Shown here one piece after another: positions 48,191 to 57,819 of a stretch of DNA of 64,000 bases. How positions within the stretch are numbered: position 1 is the first letter of the stretch; each line of letters starts with the position of its first letter. The stretch is taken from contig CAVYZL010000006.1 in NCBI GenBank assembly GCA_963773055.1, positions 930,001 to 994,000 of the forward strand. Reading direction: 5' to 3'. A program made the position numbers and the translations under genes. Source of the stretch: PALSA-612 sp963773055. Its GTDB lineage: Bacteria; Actinomycetota; Thermoleophilia; Gaiellales; Gaiellaceae. The notes below the pieces were generated by a model that saw nothing but the letters and a program-made list of their open reading frames with translations, was not told the origin of the DNA and did not search any database.

Positions 48191-48643
48191 ATGTCCAAGA
48201 CGGTTTTCGAAGTAATGACGCCATACCCGCAGACCATCGACAAGTCGGCGAACGTCGTCGAGGCGGCTCGCCTCATGAAGGAGCACGACGTCGGCTCACT
48301 GCCCGTCGTCGAGCAAAACGAGATGCCCGGCGGCCACGGCGTGAACCGACTCATAGGCATTGTGACGGATCGGGACGTTGCGATCCGCGTGGTTGCCGAG
48401 AGGCTCGATCCTAAGACGGTTCAGGTCGAGCAGATCTTTAGCGACCATCCCGCCACGGCGTGGCCCGACGAAGACCTTGACGAGGCGCTAGAGCGGATGG
48501 CCGAACTGCGCGTCCGCAGGCTGCCTGTCGTCGACGATGACCGCCTTGTCGGCATGCTGGCGCAGGCAGACCTCGCACACGTGGCGAAGGATAAGAAGGT
48601 CGCGCACCTGGTGGACGCGATTTCCGAGCCGGCAGCTCCGTAG
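48191..48643 (+). CDS. Tandem CBS-domain protein
   Basis: 150 aa. Two CBS motifs: TVFEVMTPYPQTIDKSANVV with EHDVGSLPVVEQ and GIVTDRDVAIRVV, then a second pair with MAELRVRRLPVVDDDRLVGM and LAQADLAHVAKD. Stand-alone CBS pairs bind adenosyl ligands (AMP, ATP, SAM) and regulate partners or redox proteins. ATG 48191 is preferred over GTG 48182 because GGAGGG at 48176-48181 is spaced suitably. It is divergent from the exported-protein operon. Confidence 0.9.
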   Translation: MSKTVFEVMTPYPQTIDKSANVVEAARLMKEHDVGSLPVVEQNEMPGGHGVNRLIGIVTDRDVAIRVVAERLDPKTVQVEQIFSDHPATAWPDEDLDEALERMAELRVRRLPVVDDDRLVGMLAQADLAHVAKDKKVAHLVDAISEPAAP

Positions 48644-48775
48644 CACCGCTCTCGCTCTGCGAACTGCGGGCATGGCGGGGAGTATGTGCGCTCGCTTGCA
48701 ACGGGGCTAGCAGCTCGAGTCTGGCGCGCCAACTCTGAAAACAGAAAACCCTGGCCTAAGCGGGGCTTTCCGAGG

Positions 48776-48848
48776 AGCGGATGAAGGGGCTCGAACCCTC
48801 GACCTTCTGCATGGCAAGCAGACGCTCTACCAACTGAGCTACATCCGC
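48776..48848 (-). tRNA. tRNA-Gly (GCC)
   Basis: 73 nt on the minus strand. Acceptor GCGGATG/CATCCGC, D-arm AGCTCAGTTGGTAGAGC, anticodon arm TCTGC-TTGCCAT-GCAGA with anticodon GCC, and T-loop GGTTCGAGCCC. No CCA is encoded. Confidence 0.95.
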
Positions 48849-48925
48849 CGGAACGGGCGCATCATAGCTCCGCTGCGTCGGGGCAACGTCGGCCAGGCGG
48901 ACCGACTCGGCCACGGACGCGCGGC

Positions 48926-49892
48926 TCAGAGCTCTACCGAGGTGCCTGTATCTGCTGCCCGGTAGAGCGCGTCGATCGTACGCGCCTGCCCCAACGCGTC
49001 GGCTCGGCCGAGCAGCGGCGCGGCGCGACCCTCGACGGCATCGGCGAAGTTTTGGAGCTCCAGTCCGTATGCATCCGCATCGGGCACGGCGACGATCTCG
49101 TGCTGGTCGCCGCGAGAGATCCGAACTTCACCTGGCCAGTCGGTCCGAAACGGCGCCGTCGCGACCAAAACACCCTCTTCTCCGACGATCTCGAGAGACT
49201 GTCGCTGCGGAGCGACGAAGGACGACTCGAACTGCGCGATCACGTTTTCCGGAAAGCGCATCGTCCCGTGCAGGGCCATGTCGACTCCGGTCGTCCCGGT
49301 CACCTGCTCCGCGAGCACGGACACGGGCTCGCCCGCGAGAAGACGCGAGTTGCTCACGCAGTAACAGCCGACGTCCATGAGCGCCCCGCCGTCGAGCTCG
49401 GGCTGCGCGCGAATGTCGGTCATCATGGCCAAGGGGAACGTGAACGTCGACCGCACGGCGAGCAGTCTTCCGATCGGACCCTTCGCGGACGCGACGCTCG
49501 ATCGTCGCTGTCTGCGGGTGGTGGCGATACATGAACGCCTCCATCAGCACGAGTCCGACGTTCTGGGCCGCGTCGAAGGCTTGATCGACCTGGGGCGGAT
49601 GCCGCGAATAGGGCTTCTCGCAGAGCACGTGCTTTCCGGACGCGAGCGCGCGCATCGTCCAGTCGTGGTGAAGCGCATTCGGTAGCGACACGTACACGGC
49701 GTCCACATCGGGGTCCTCGATCAGCGAGTTGTATGAGCCGTAGGCGCGTGGAATCCCATGCTGCGAGCCGTATTCGCGGGCGCGCGCATCGTCGCGGCTG
49801 GCGACGGCCACGATGTGGACATCGTCTCGCTCGGCGGCGGCGGCGATGATCGGCTCGTTGATCCGAGCGGTCGAGAGCAGACCCAGCCTCAT
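48926..49892 (-). CDS. Gfo/Idh/MocA family oxidoreductase (one frameshift)
   Basis: About 321 aa when repaired. MRLGLLSTARINEPIIAAA (Rossmann), SLPNALHHDWTMRAL, the catalytic motif HVLCEKPYSR and EAFMYRHHPQT. The frame breaks at about 49,475 (extra base between EGS and GRLLAVRS) and continues with FTFPLAMMTDIRAQPELDGG and LMDVGCYCVSNSRLLAGEP, the conserved GGxLxDxGxY region of xylose/glucose dehydrogenase-like members. ATG 49892 overlaps the aldo/keto reductase stop. It is the last gene of a four-gene sugar-oxidation operon. Confidence 0.87.
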
Positions 49893-50932
49893 GCGGTCTC
49901 TTCGGGTCTGGTCGTAGCTGCCAGAACGTGTGGAGGTGGCTGGGGAGGCTCGTCCGAGCCAGCGCCGGTGGCCTTCAGCAGGCCGTCGATCTCTCCGAGC
50001 ACGTCCGACGGAAGCTCTATATCCGACGCACCAACCCAACCGTCTACGTGTCGAGGCAAACGGGCGCCAACGATTGCAGCCGTCACGCCGGGTTGGGCAA
50101 GCGTCCACGCCACCGCGAGCTCGGGCACGCTCGCGCCAAGGCGAGCGGCCACGGGCCGTAGCAGCTCCACGAGCTCCAGGTTGCGGGCGAGCGCGGGATC
50201 CTGGAACGCCGGGGCCTCGCGCCGCCAATCCGTCGGATCGAGACGAGCGATTCGCTCACGGTCGAAGCCGCCCGCCAGCAACCCGGAGGCCATCGGCGAG
50301 TAGACGATCACGCCTGTTCCGTGCTCGGCCGCCCACGGGGCAACCGTGTGTCGGGAGCCGCGCGCAAGGAGCGAAAGAGGGGGTTGGACGGAATCCACGT
50401 GACGTATCGCGTCGCAGCGATCGAGATCCACGGTGTCGAAGTTTGCGACGCCGATCCACCGCACCTTGCCCTCTTCGACGAGCTCGACCATCGTTCCCCA
50501 CGAATCCTCGAGCGCCGTGCCCGTCATCCAGTCGGGCCAGTGAAACTGATAGAGGTCGATGCATTCGAGCCCGAGCCGGCGCAGGCTCCGCTCGCACTCC
50601 TCGCGGATCGACTCCGGACGGAGGTCGTTCCCGATGTCTCCCTCGGGCCGGCCCTCCCAACTTCGGCCGCACTTCGTGAAGACGAAGACGTCCTCGCCCA
50701 CTCGGTAGGGAGCGAGCGCACGCCCGACGACCTCTTCGGAGTGACCCAGACCGTAGACGGCAGCCGTGTCCACCCAGTTCACGCCGAGCTCCACCGCCCG
50801 CCTGATTGCCGCGACCGACTCGTCGTCGTCGACGTCGCCCCACCCGAAGCGCCAAGGCCCGCCGATCGCCCACGCACCGAAGCCGACGGTCGTCAGCTCG
50901 GGCCCGTCGTCGCCCAGCCGTCGCGTCCTCAC
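49889..50932 (-). CDS. Aldo/keto reductase
   Basis: 347 aa, intact. TIM-barrel AKR motifs: GFGAWAIGG, ELGVNWVDTAAVYGLGHSEE with catalytic Asp/Tyr, VFVFTKCG (Lys), DLYQFHWPDW (His), and the cofactor segment ARLGASVPELAVAWTLAQPG followed by AAIVGARLPRHVD. This subgroup often acts on sugars or sugar acids. GTG 50932 overlaps the epimerase stop. Confidence 0.9.
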   Translation of the reverse strand: MRTRRLGDDGPELTTVGFGAWAIGGPWRFGWGDVDDDESVAAIRRAVELGVNWVDTAAVYGLGHSEEVVGRALAPYRVGEDVFVFTKCGRSWEGRPEGDIGNDLRPESIREECERSLRRLGLECIDLYQFHWPDWMTGTALEDSWGTMVELVEEGKVRWIGVANFDTVDLDRCDAIRHVDSVQPPLSLLARGSRHTVAPWAAEHGTGVIVYSPMASGLLAGGFDRERIARLDPTDWRREAPAFQDPALARNLELVELLRPVAARLGASVPELAVAWTLAQPGVTAAIVGARLPRHVDGWVGASDIELPSDVLGEIDGLLKATGAGSDEPPQPPPHVLAATTRPEETA

Positions 50933-51816
50933 GTGAGCCGGTGTCCCTCGTCGTCGAGATAGTCGCGCCACGTGCGAGTCGGCTTCCACCCGAGCAGTCG
51001 TTGCGCCTTCGCGGTCGAGATCGCCGAAGCGTCCTCGCGTTCGAGCGGCCGAAACTCGATCTCACCGGCGTCGTAGTGCGTCGTCACCGTTTCCACCAGG
51101 GGATGGCCGCCGACGGTGTCGGGGGAGGCGATGTAGAACACTTCGTGGCCGGGGAGGTCGGTCTCGATCGCAAGCACGACTGCGTCGCACAGGTCATACA
51201 CGTCGACGTACGAGCAGTAGTTATCGATCAGCACCGACGGATCACGCACGACCGGCCCGAGATTCCACTCGTAGCTGCTCTCGTCCTGGACCCAGCACGG
51301 TCGAATCGACGTGCAGCGGATGCCGGCGCGTTCGACGGCCCGCTCGCAGAGGAGCTCGCCGAACCACTTCGCGGTCGCGTACGGGTCCTGGGGCCTGATC
51401 GGATGCTCTTCGTCGATGGGGAGGTACTCGGGCCGGAAGGACCGATAGGCGAAGATGAACCCCGGAACCGTCTCGCTCGAGAAGTTCACGAAGCGGCGAG
51501 CGTCTGCTTCGATCGCCGCTTCTAGCACGTTGAAGGTGCTTATCATGTTGTTGCCGAAGACGACGTGCGGCGGGTTGTGCACCGGCTGCGGGATCGCAGC
51601 CGTGTGCACCACCACCTCACAGCCACGGACGACCGCGTACGCGGCGCCCGCGTCGGTCAGGTCGGCCTGCCAGTAATCCTCGGGCTCGCCCGGCAAAGGG
51701 CGGTCCCAAGTCGGAACCGCCAGATCAGTGGCGCGCACGTCATGGCCGGCGACTTGCAGGCGCGGAACGAGGGCCCGACCGACCTTGCCCCGCGAGCCCG
51801 TGACGAGGACTCTCAC
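50929..51816 (-). CDS. NAD-dependent epimerase/dehydratase family (extended SDR)
   Basis: 295 aa, intact. RVLVTGSRGKVGRALVPRL (GxxGxxG), VVHTAAIPQPVHNPP, the active-site segment FVNFSSETVPGF and catalytic YATAKWFGE (YxxxK). The beta-strand 'VLVTGSRGKVG' plus the position after a sugar-acid dehydratase gene suggests a sugar (uronate or aldose) dehydrogenase rather than a nucleotide-sugar epimerase, but the sequence alone does not decide. GTG 51816 lies 4 bp after the dehydratase stop. Confidence 0.85.
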   Translation of the reverse strand: MRVLVTGSRGKVGRALVPRLQVAGHDVRATDLAVPTWDRPLPGEPEDYWQADLTDAGAAYAVVRGCEVVVHTAAIPQPVHNPPHVVFGNNMISTFNVLEAAIEADARRFVNFSSETVPGFIFAYRSFRPEYLPIDEEHPIRPQDPYATAKWFGELLCERAVERAGIRCTSIRPCWVQDESSYEWNLGPVVRDPSVLIDNYCSYVDVYDLCDAVVLAIETDLPGHEVFYIASPDTVGGHPLVETVTTHYDAGEIEFRPLEREDASAISTAKAQRLLGWKPTRTWRDYLDDEGHRLT

Positions 51817-51820
51817 GCGC

Positions 51821-53574
51821 TCAGAGGTACGTGACCGCGTCTTTTACGACCGCCGCCTTGCCGCGAAGGAAGTCGAGGTCGCAGCCCTCGTTCGCCTGCA
51901 GGACGTGATCGATGTGCAGCCGCCGATATCCGCGGTCGTCTGTCCGAGCAGGCGGATCCCACGTCGCTCTGCGCCGCTCCAGCTCCTCCTGGTCGACGAC
52001 CAGGTCGAGCAGCCGGTTGGAGACATCGATGCGAACCAGATCGCCATCGCGAACGAGTGCGAGCGGCCCGCCGACGGCCGACTCGGGCGCGACGTGCAGC
52101 ACGACCGCCCCGTACGACGTGCCGCTCATCCGCGCGTCCGAGATGCGCAGGAGATCCGTCACGCCCTGGCGCAGCAGCTTCGCGGGGATGGGTAGATGGC
52201 CCCACTCGGGCATCCCTGGCGCGCCGACCGGACCAGCGTTCCGCAACACCATCACGCTCGAGGGGTCGCACTCGAGATCCGGGTCGTCGACCCTGGCGGC
52301 GAGGTCGTGGACGTCCTCGAACACGATTGCCCGGCCTTCGTGTTGCAGGAGCTCCGGCGCCGCGGCGGTGATCTTCATCACCGCACCTCGGGACACAGGT
52401 TGCCGCGCAGCACGACAAGGGCGCCTCCCGAGTCGAGCGGGTCGGAGGCCGGGCGAATCACGTCGGTGTTGATGATCTCGGCGCCTTCGATGTTCTCACC
52501 GACCGTACGCCCCGTCACCGTTATCGCGTCCAGGTGGAGCAGGTCCGTGATCTGGGACATGACGGCCGGAACGCCTCCGGCATAGAAGAAGTCCTCCATG
52601 AGATAGCGCCCGGCGGGCTTGAGATCGACCAGCCACGGGGTCGACGCGCACAGATCGTCGAAGAGCTGGAGCGACAGCTCCACGCCGACGCGCCCGGCAT
52701 ACGCGAGCAGGTGCAGGATGGCGTTGGTCGAGCCCGAGATCGCGTGGAGCACGCGGATTGCGTTCTCGAGCGCCTCCCGCGTGAGGATGTCCGACGGCCT
52801 GAGGTCACGTTCGACCAGCTCGACGATCTGTCGGCCAGCCGCTTCCGCCAAGTGGTGGCGCCGGGAGTCGACGGCCGGAATGGCTGCGCCTCCCGGCAGC
52901 GTCAGGCCCAGCCCCTCCGTCACGCAGGCCATGGTCGACGCCGTGCCCATGGTCATGCAGTGCCCGTTCGACCGGGACATCGAGTTCTCGATCTCCACCC
53001 AGTCCGTCTCCGAGATGCGCCCTGCCCGCAACTCCTCGTGGAAGTGCCAGCAGTCGCTGCACGAGCCGATCTCGCGTCCGCGCCAGCGCCCGTTCAGCAT
53101 TGGGCCACCGGTTACGACGATGGTCGGGATGTCGGCGCTGGCAGCACCCATGATGCTCGCGGGATTCGTCTTATCGCAACCGGTGAGGAGCACGACGCCG
53201 TCCAGTGGGTAGGAGCGGATCGACTCTTCGACGTCCATCGCCATCAGGTTCCGGTAGAGCATCGTCGTCGGCTTCATGAGCGACTCGCCGAGCGACAGCA
53301 CGGGGAACTCGAGGGGGAAACCGCCGGCTTGGAGCACGCCGCGCTTGACGTCCCGCGCGAGGGCTCGCAGGTGCACGTTGCAGTTGACCAGCTCACTCCA
53401 GCTGTTGCAGATGCCGATCACGGGGCGCCCTCGAAACGCCTCATCCGTAACGCCGGACGACTTCAGCCACGAACGGTGCAAGAAGCCGTCGAGGTCTCGT
53501 CGGTCGAACCATTCGGCGCTACGGCGACCGTCGCCGTTGCGCCCGTTCTCAAGACCGTTCCGCATCGTCGCCAT
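51821..53574 (-). CDS. IlvD/Edd family sugar-acid dehydratase (one frameshift)
   Basis: About 584 aa when repaired. It dehydrates a sugar acid to a 2-keto-3-deoxy acid using a [Fe-S] cluster. Cluster cysteines lie in ICNSWSELVNC, LLTGCDKTNPAS and NGHCMTMGTASTMAC. LMKPTTMLYRNLMAMDVEES and GRWRGREIGSCSDCWHFHEE are features of the pentonate (arabinonate/xylonate) branch rather than of true IlvD. The C-terminal domain (LLRQGVTDLLRISDARMSGT, DRGYRRLHIDHVLQANEGCD) is in another frame; one missing base at about 52,388 (LCPE/GAVMK) explains it. ATG 53574 is preceded by GGGGAGG. It heads a four-gene operon. Confidence 0.9.
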
Positions 53575-53636
53575 GGAGTCGTCCGCCTCCCCGTCGAGCA
53601 CGGCGCCGCAGCCGCGAGCGCCTTATCAAGTAGCCG

Positions 53637-53648
53637 TATCATATGATC
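53637..53648. promoter_or_regulatory. Candidate operator, perfect ATCATATGAT palindrome
   Basis: In the 142-bp divergent region between the dehydratase operon and the SDR operon stands TATCATATGATC, whose ATCATATGAT core is a perfect 10-bp palindrome. A one-mismatch copy, ATCGTATGAT, overlaps the start of the GntR regulator gene at 59016-59025. Binding by that regulator is a hypothesis. Confidence 0.4.
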
Positions 53649-53716
53649 TTTGGAAATGGCGTCGGCAACGTCCTTAGGCGTGGGCTGCCGGACGCGGGAG
53701 ACTCTCGACATCTGAG

Positions 53717-54476
53717 ATGCCGGTCGCGCTCGTCACCGGAGCTGCACGCGATCGTGGGATCGGCCGCGGGATCGTCCTGGCCCTCGCCGAACGTGGCTTC
53801 GACGTCGCGCTCACCGACATCGCGCACGACGACGAGGCCGCTGAGCGAGTCGCGGAGGTCGAGAAGAGCGGCCGCCGCGCGCTGTTCCTCCGCTCCGACG
53901 TCTCTAGACCAGACGAGAACGAGCGCGTCGTCGCCGAGACGGTGGAGCGACTCGGGCGCCTCGACGCGTTCGTCGCCAATGCCGGCGTCGCGCGCTGGCA
54001 ACCGCTTACAGAGGTCACACGGGATGATTCGGGATCTCGTCATGGGCGTGAATCTCCACGGCGCCCTTTACGGTTGCCGTTGCGCGGCCGAGCAGATGCG
54101 CCGACAGCGTGAGGGCGGGGCCATCGTCATCACGTCCTCCGTCCACGCGGTCACGACGGGCCCGCCACTGGGCGTCTACGGCGCTTCGAAGCACGCTGTT
54201 GCCTACCTCGTCGGCGTGATGGCGCGCGAATGGGGCGGCGCCGGGATCTCCGTTAACCACGTCGGCCCCGGCTGGGTCGACTCCAACATCAACGACGACT
54301 CGCCGGAGTTCGTCGACGAGGAGAGCCGCGAGCGCGCGCGAGCGTCGGTCCCCTACGGCCACCGGCCCGGAGAGCCGCGCGAGATCGGCGAAGCTGTCGC
54401 CTACCTCGTCACGTCCACGTACACGACAGGTGCCTACATCCGCGTCGACGGCGGGCTGACGGTGAGCAAGTACTGA
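53717..54476 (+). CDS. Short-chain dehydrogenase/reductase (one frameshift)
   Basis: About 253 aa when repaired. Classical SDR: VALVTGAARDRGIGRGI cofactor site, DAFVANAGVARW (NAG), active-site serine in IVITSSVHAV and YGASKHAVAYL (YxxxK), with VNHVGPGWVDSN and a C-terminal TTGAYIRVDGG. The frame changes at 54,031-54,033, where one extra G in GGG disrupts DDSDLVMGVN. ATG 53717 has no strong Shine-Dalgarno. It is the first gene of a plus-strand operon and divergent from the dehydratase; a sugar or polyol dehydrogenase is likely. Confidence 0.88.
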
Positions 54477-55074
54477 TGAAGGTCAGGCGCATCGGCGACG
54501 GACGACTGGACGCGGAGCTCACGGCAGGCGGGCTCGCGATCGTGGGCGATGACGGCGCCGAAGGTCTTGTCACCGTGTCGCCGCCGGTCGCACTGAAGCC
54601 CGTTGCGGAGCTCGAGCCCGACGCATGGCTCAGCACGTTCAGCGAGTGGGCCAAGGAGCCCTTCTTCGCAGCCCAGTCGTGGCTTCGCGCCGCGCTCGAT
54701 CGAGGATCCGGAAACTGGGTGGCCGTGACGTCGAGCCTCGGCACGCACCCGTTTCCAGGCGCCGGCGCCGCAGGCGCCGGCGCCGTCGCCCTTCAGACGC
54801 TGGTACGCGTGGCGGCCGTGGAGGGCGGTCACGCGGGGTACGAGCCAACGTCGTCGCGGCGGGTTGGGAGGATTCGTCGATGCCGCCTGACCTTGATCGA
54901 GACCTTGCGACCCTGGACACCCCCCTCCGCCGGCACGCCACGGCGGCCGACGTCGCCGAGACGGTCGCGTGGCTCCTGTCCTCCGCATCAGCCCACATCA
55001 CCGGCGAGGTGATCCGAGTCGACGGGGGCTACGCGATCAGCCGCGGCAGTCGCCGCGATCCGAGAAGGAGGTAG
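54476..55074 (+). CDS. Degenerate SDR-like protein lacking the catalytic Tyr-Lys (one frameshift)
   Basis: About 199 aa when repaired, shorter than an SDR. The C-terminal half is clearly SDR-derived: GVRANVVAAGW, DVAETVAWLLSSASAHITGE then VIRVDGGYAIS. The N-terminal half lacks the TGxxxGxG cofactor loop. The strand-5 serine remains in WVAVTSSLG, but the following PGAGAAGAGAVALQTL has no YxxxK. The frame changes at about 54,835. The ATG overlaps the preceding SDR stop (TGATG), so the two would be made together, like a catalytic and a non-catalytic subunit. A second frameshift hiding the missing motifs cannot be excluded. Confidence 0.65.
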
Positions 55075-55076
55075 TC

Positions 55077-55968
55077 GTGGAGGTCGCGCACGGTATCCAT
55101 CGGATCGAGTCGAGCCTCGGCGTTCGCTCCATGGCGCAGTACACCCTCGTCGGATCGGAGCGCAGGCTGCTGGTGGACACGGGCATAGCGAACACGCCGG
55201 CGGAGACGCTGGCTCCCTACCTGGCGTCGGTCGGCCTTACCCTCGAATCGATCGACGACGTGATCTCGAGCCACGCCGACAACGACCACATGGGAGGAAA
55301 TCGGGCACTCACGGGATCTCCATCCACGCGCACGCTTCGTCTGCCACGAGCTCGATCGGCGCTGGATCGAGTCCAACGAGGCGCTGGTGGCCGAGAACTA
55401 CCTCTGGCACGAGCCGTACGGATTCCGCGCTCCGGATGCCGCCGCTCGGGCGGAGCTCGTGGCGTCGTGCGGAGGCGATGCTCCGATCGACATGGGTCTC
55501 CGCGGAGGCGAGACGCTGAGGCTGGACGACGGCTGGCGCGTAGAGGTGCTTCACCTCCCGGGTCACACCATGGGTCACGTCGGCGTCTGGGACCCCCGCA
55601 GCCGGGCTGCGATCGTGATCGACGCGGTGCTCGAGCGCGGGATCTACGCGATGGACGGCAGCCTCCTGATCCCTCCGCGTATCTACGACCTCACCGCGTA
55701 TCGCGAGACGATCACGCGGCTACGGGCACTCGAGCCAGACCTGCTGCTCACGGCCCATTACCCGGTGATGGACTCCGCTCAGGCGCTGGCGTTTCTCGAT
55801 CGCTGCCTCGACTTCACCCGAGAGCTGGAGCTAGCCGTCCGCGACGAGATCGCGGCCGGCAATCGCGAGCTACGCGAGCTGACGGAGCGCATGCTCCAGA
55901 GGTTCGGCCCGTACCCCGAGTTCCCAACCGAGCTCGTAGCGACGGTCCGAGCCGCCGCCGCTCTCTAG
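55077..55968 (+). CDS. Metallo-beta-lactamase fold hydrolase (frameshifted)
   Basis: About 296 aa when repaired. VAHGIHRIESSLGVRSMAQY, LLVDTGIANTPAETLAPY, and a metal motif HADNDHMGG in which the second His of HxHxDH is Asp. The frame breaks at about 55,305-55,335 and resumes as FVCHELDRRWIESNEALVAE, then HLPGHTMGHVGVWDPRS and LLTAHYPVMDS. GTG 55077 has a good Shine-Dalgarno GAAGGAGG 5 bp upstream and follows the SDR-like stop by 2 bp. A lactonase role in sugar-acid formation would fit the operon (inference). Confidence 0.8.
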
Positions 55969-55982
55969 AGAACTTACGATCT

Positions 55983-56790
55983 CTATGCCGCGGACTGAGG
56001 CAATCGGTACTCGGCCGCGACGATCTCGGTCAGCTCTTCGACCGAAGTCTCGTCTGATCGTTTGTCGAGCATGATGCGGCCGTTTCTGAGGAGGTTGACG
56101 CGATCGCACATCTCGAGCACGTGCACGTAGTTGTGCGCGATCACGATCATCGAGACGTCGCTGCTTCTTTCGCAGCTCCTCGATCAGCTCGATGATCAGC
56201 GCGCCCTCGCGCGCACCCATGGCGGCGAGCGGCTCGTCGAGCAGGAGGATCTTTGCGTCCGAGTGCGTCGAGCGGGCGATCGCGATCGCCTGGCGCTGAC
56301 CGCCCGACATGCGCGCCACCTCGGCACTGATCGACGGCACGCGCACGCCGATGTCGTCGAGGTACTCAAGGGAGCGCTTCTTCATCGCCCGGTTGTAAGG
56401 AAGCGGACCGGCCCGAGCCCGTGGGTTAGCTCGCGATTCAGGAACATGTTGTGGTACACGCTCAGTCCCGGGCACGAGCGCGAGGTCCTGGAACACGGTG
56501 TCGATCCCGAGCGAGCGCGCGTGCGTGACGGATTTCAGCTGCACCTCGTCGCCGAAGACGACGATCTTGCCAGCAGTCCGGCTTGTAGAAGCCGGTCAGG
56601 ATCTTCACCAGCGTCGACTTCCCGGCCCCGTTGTCGCCGATGAGTCCGAGCACCTCGCCTTGACCGAGGTGGAGCGAGACGTCATCGAGAGCTTTCACGA
56701 CACCGAAGCTCTTGCGGATGTGTTCGACCCGGATCGCGTCTGGAGCCGCGCCGACTGCTGTCCGGTCGCGGTCGAGGGGTCGTCGCTCAT
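55983..56790 (-). CDS. Sugar ABC transporter ATP-binding protein (heavily frameshifted)
   Basis: About 268 aa when repaired. Single nucleotide-binding domain of the RbsA/XylG/FrcA type: RVEHIRKSFGVVKALDDVSL, Walker A GDNGAGKSTLVKILTG, KSVTHARSLGIDTVFQDLAL (Q-loop), SVYHNMFLNREL, signature MSGGQRQAIAIARS, Walker B ILLLDEPLAAMG (LDEPxAA typical of this family) and VIAHNYVHVLEMCDRV. These blocks are spread over three frames with breaks near 56,740, 56,578, 56,480, 56,410 and 56,155. ATG 56790 overlaps the permease stop. Confidence 0.82.
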
Positions 56791-57815
56791 GCGCTGCTAC
56801 CGAGGCGCCCCGACTGCCGGATCCGCTCGAGCGTCACGTTGAGCGTCATCGCGACGATGATCGAGATCCCGAGGACGAGGTCGAAGGTGTAGGCGCTGAT
56901 GCCCTGGAGCGTGAAGCCGAGATTCAGGACGGCCAGCACGAGCACCCCGAGCGCAGCGCCGATGATGGTGCCCGATCCGCCGAACAGCGACGTGCCACCG
57001 ATCACGGCTGCGGCGACGGCGTAGAACATGAGCGGCGTCCCGCCCTGGAGGGCCTGGATCGGTGTCGATGCGTACCGACTCGAGAATGCCCGCAAGCGCG
57101 CCGAGCGTGCTGCACAGTACGAAGTTGCCGACTTTGACCTTGCGGACGTTGACGCCGCTCTCGCTCGCCCCGAGCAGGTTGCCGCCGGTGGCGACGGTGT
57201 GGAGCCCCCAGCGCGTCCGGGTGAGGAGAATCGTCATCACGACGATCACCCCCAGCGCCCAGTAGACCGTCACATAAGGTGAGCCGCCGAAGAACCGGAA
57301 GAACGTGTGGCCTCCGGGAGTCTCGACCGGGAACGCGCCCGAGATGATGAGGGTGATCCCGTTCAGCACGAAGATCATCCCGAGTGTCGTGATGAACGAG
57401 GGCACTCCCACGCCGACGGTGATGATTCCGTTGACGAGCCCGACCAGTGAGCCCGAGAGCAGGCCGACGATCACTGCCAGCCAGATCGGCAGGCCCCAGT
57501 CCGTAACCCCGAAATAGAAGATCCAGGTCGAGAAGGCGTACACCTGTCCAACGGAGAGGTCGATCTCCCCGCAGATCAGGAGCATTACCTGGCCGGCCGC
57601 GATGATGGCGATCGGCGCCGAGAACTCCGTGATCAGCTGCGCGTTGTCCGCCCCGAAGAACGCCTCGGTGCGGAACGAGAAGTAGAGGATCAGCCCCAGC
57701 GCGACGAGGGCGATGCTTGCCTCGCGCCGGCGGACGAGCGCACCAGCAACGCGCCGACCGAAGCCGGCGCGTTGCTGAGGTTGCAGGTGGCCCCTGCTGT
57801 GGCGGCCTGTGCCAC
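56787..57815 (-). CDS. Sugar ABC transporter permease (RbsC/XylH type, frameshifted)
   Basis: About 340 aa when repaired, eight or more TM segments. LLICGEIDLSVGQVYAFS and GLVNGIITVGVGVPSFITTL are signatures of the BPD_transp_2 sugar permeases. After a shift at about 57,060 come LMFYAVAAAVIGGTSLFGGS and GTIIGAALGVLVLAVLNLG. A further break near 57,750 leaves the start uncertain (GTG 57815 proposed, 5 bp before the binding-protein stop). It forms an importer with its neighbours. Confidence 0.82.
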
Positions 57816-57819
57816 TTAC

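Noticed and set aside
53602..53716. A small gene in the dehydratase-SDR divergent region
   Set aside because: No open frame with a ribosome-binding site; the interval looks like a promoter/operator region.
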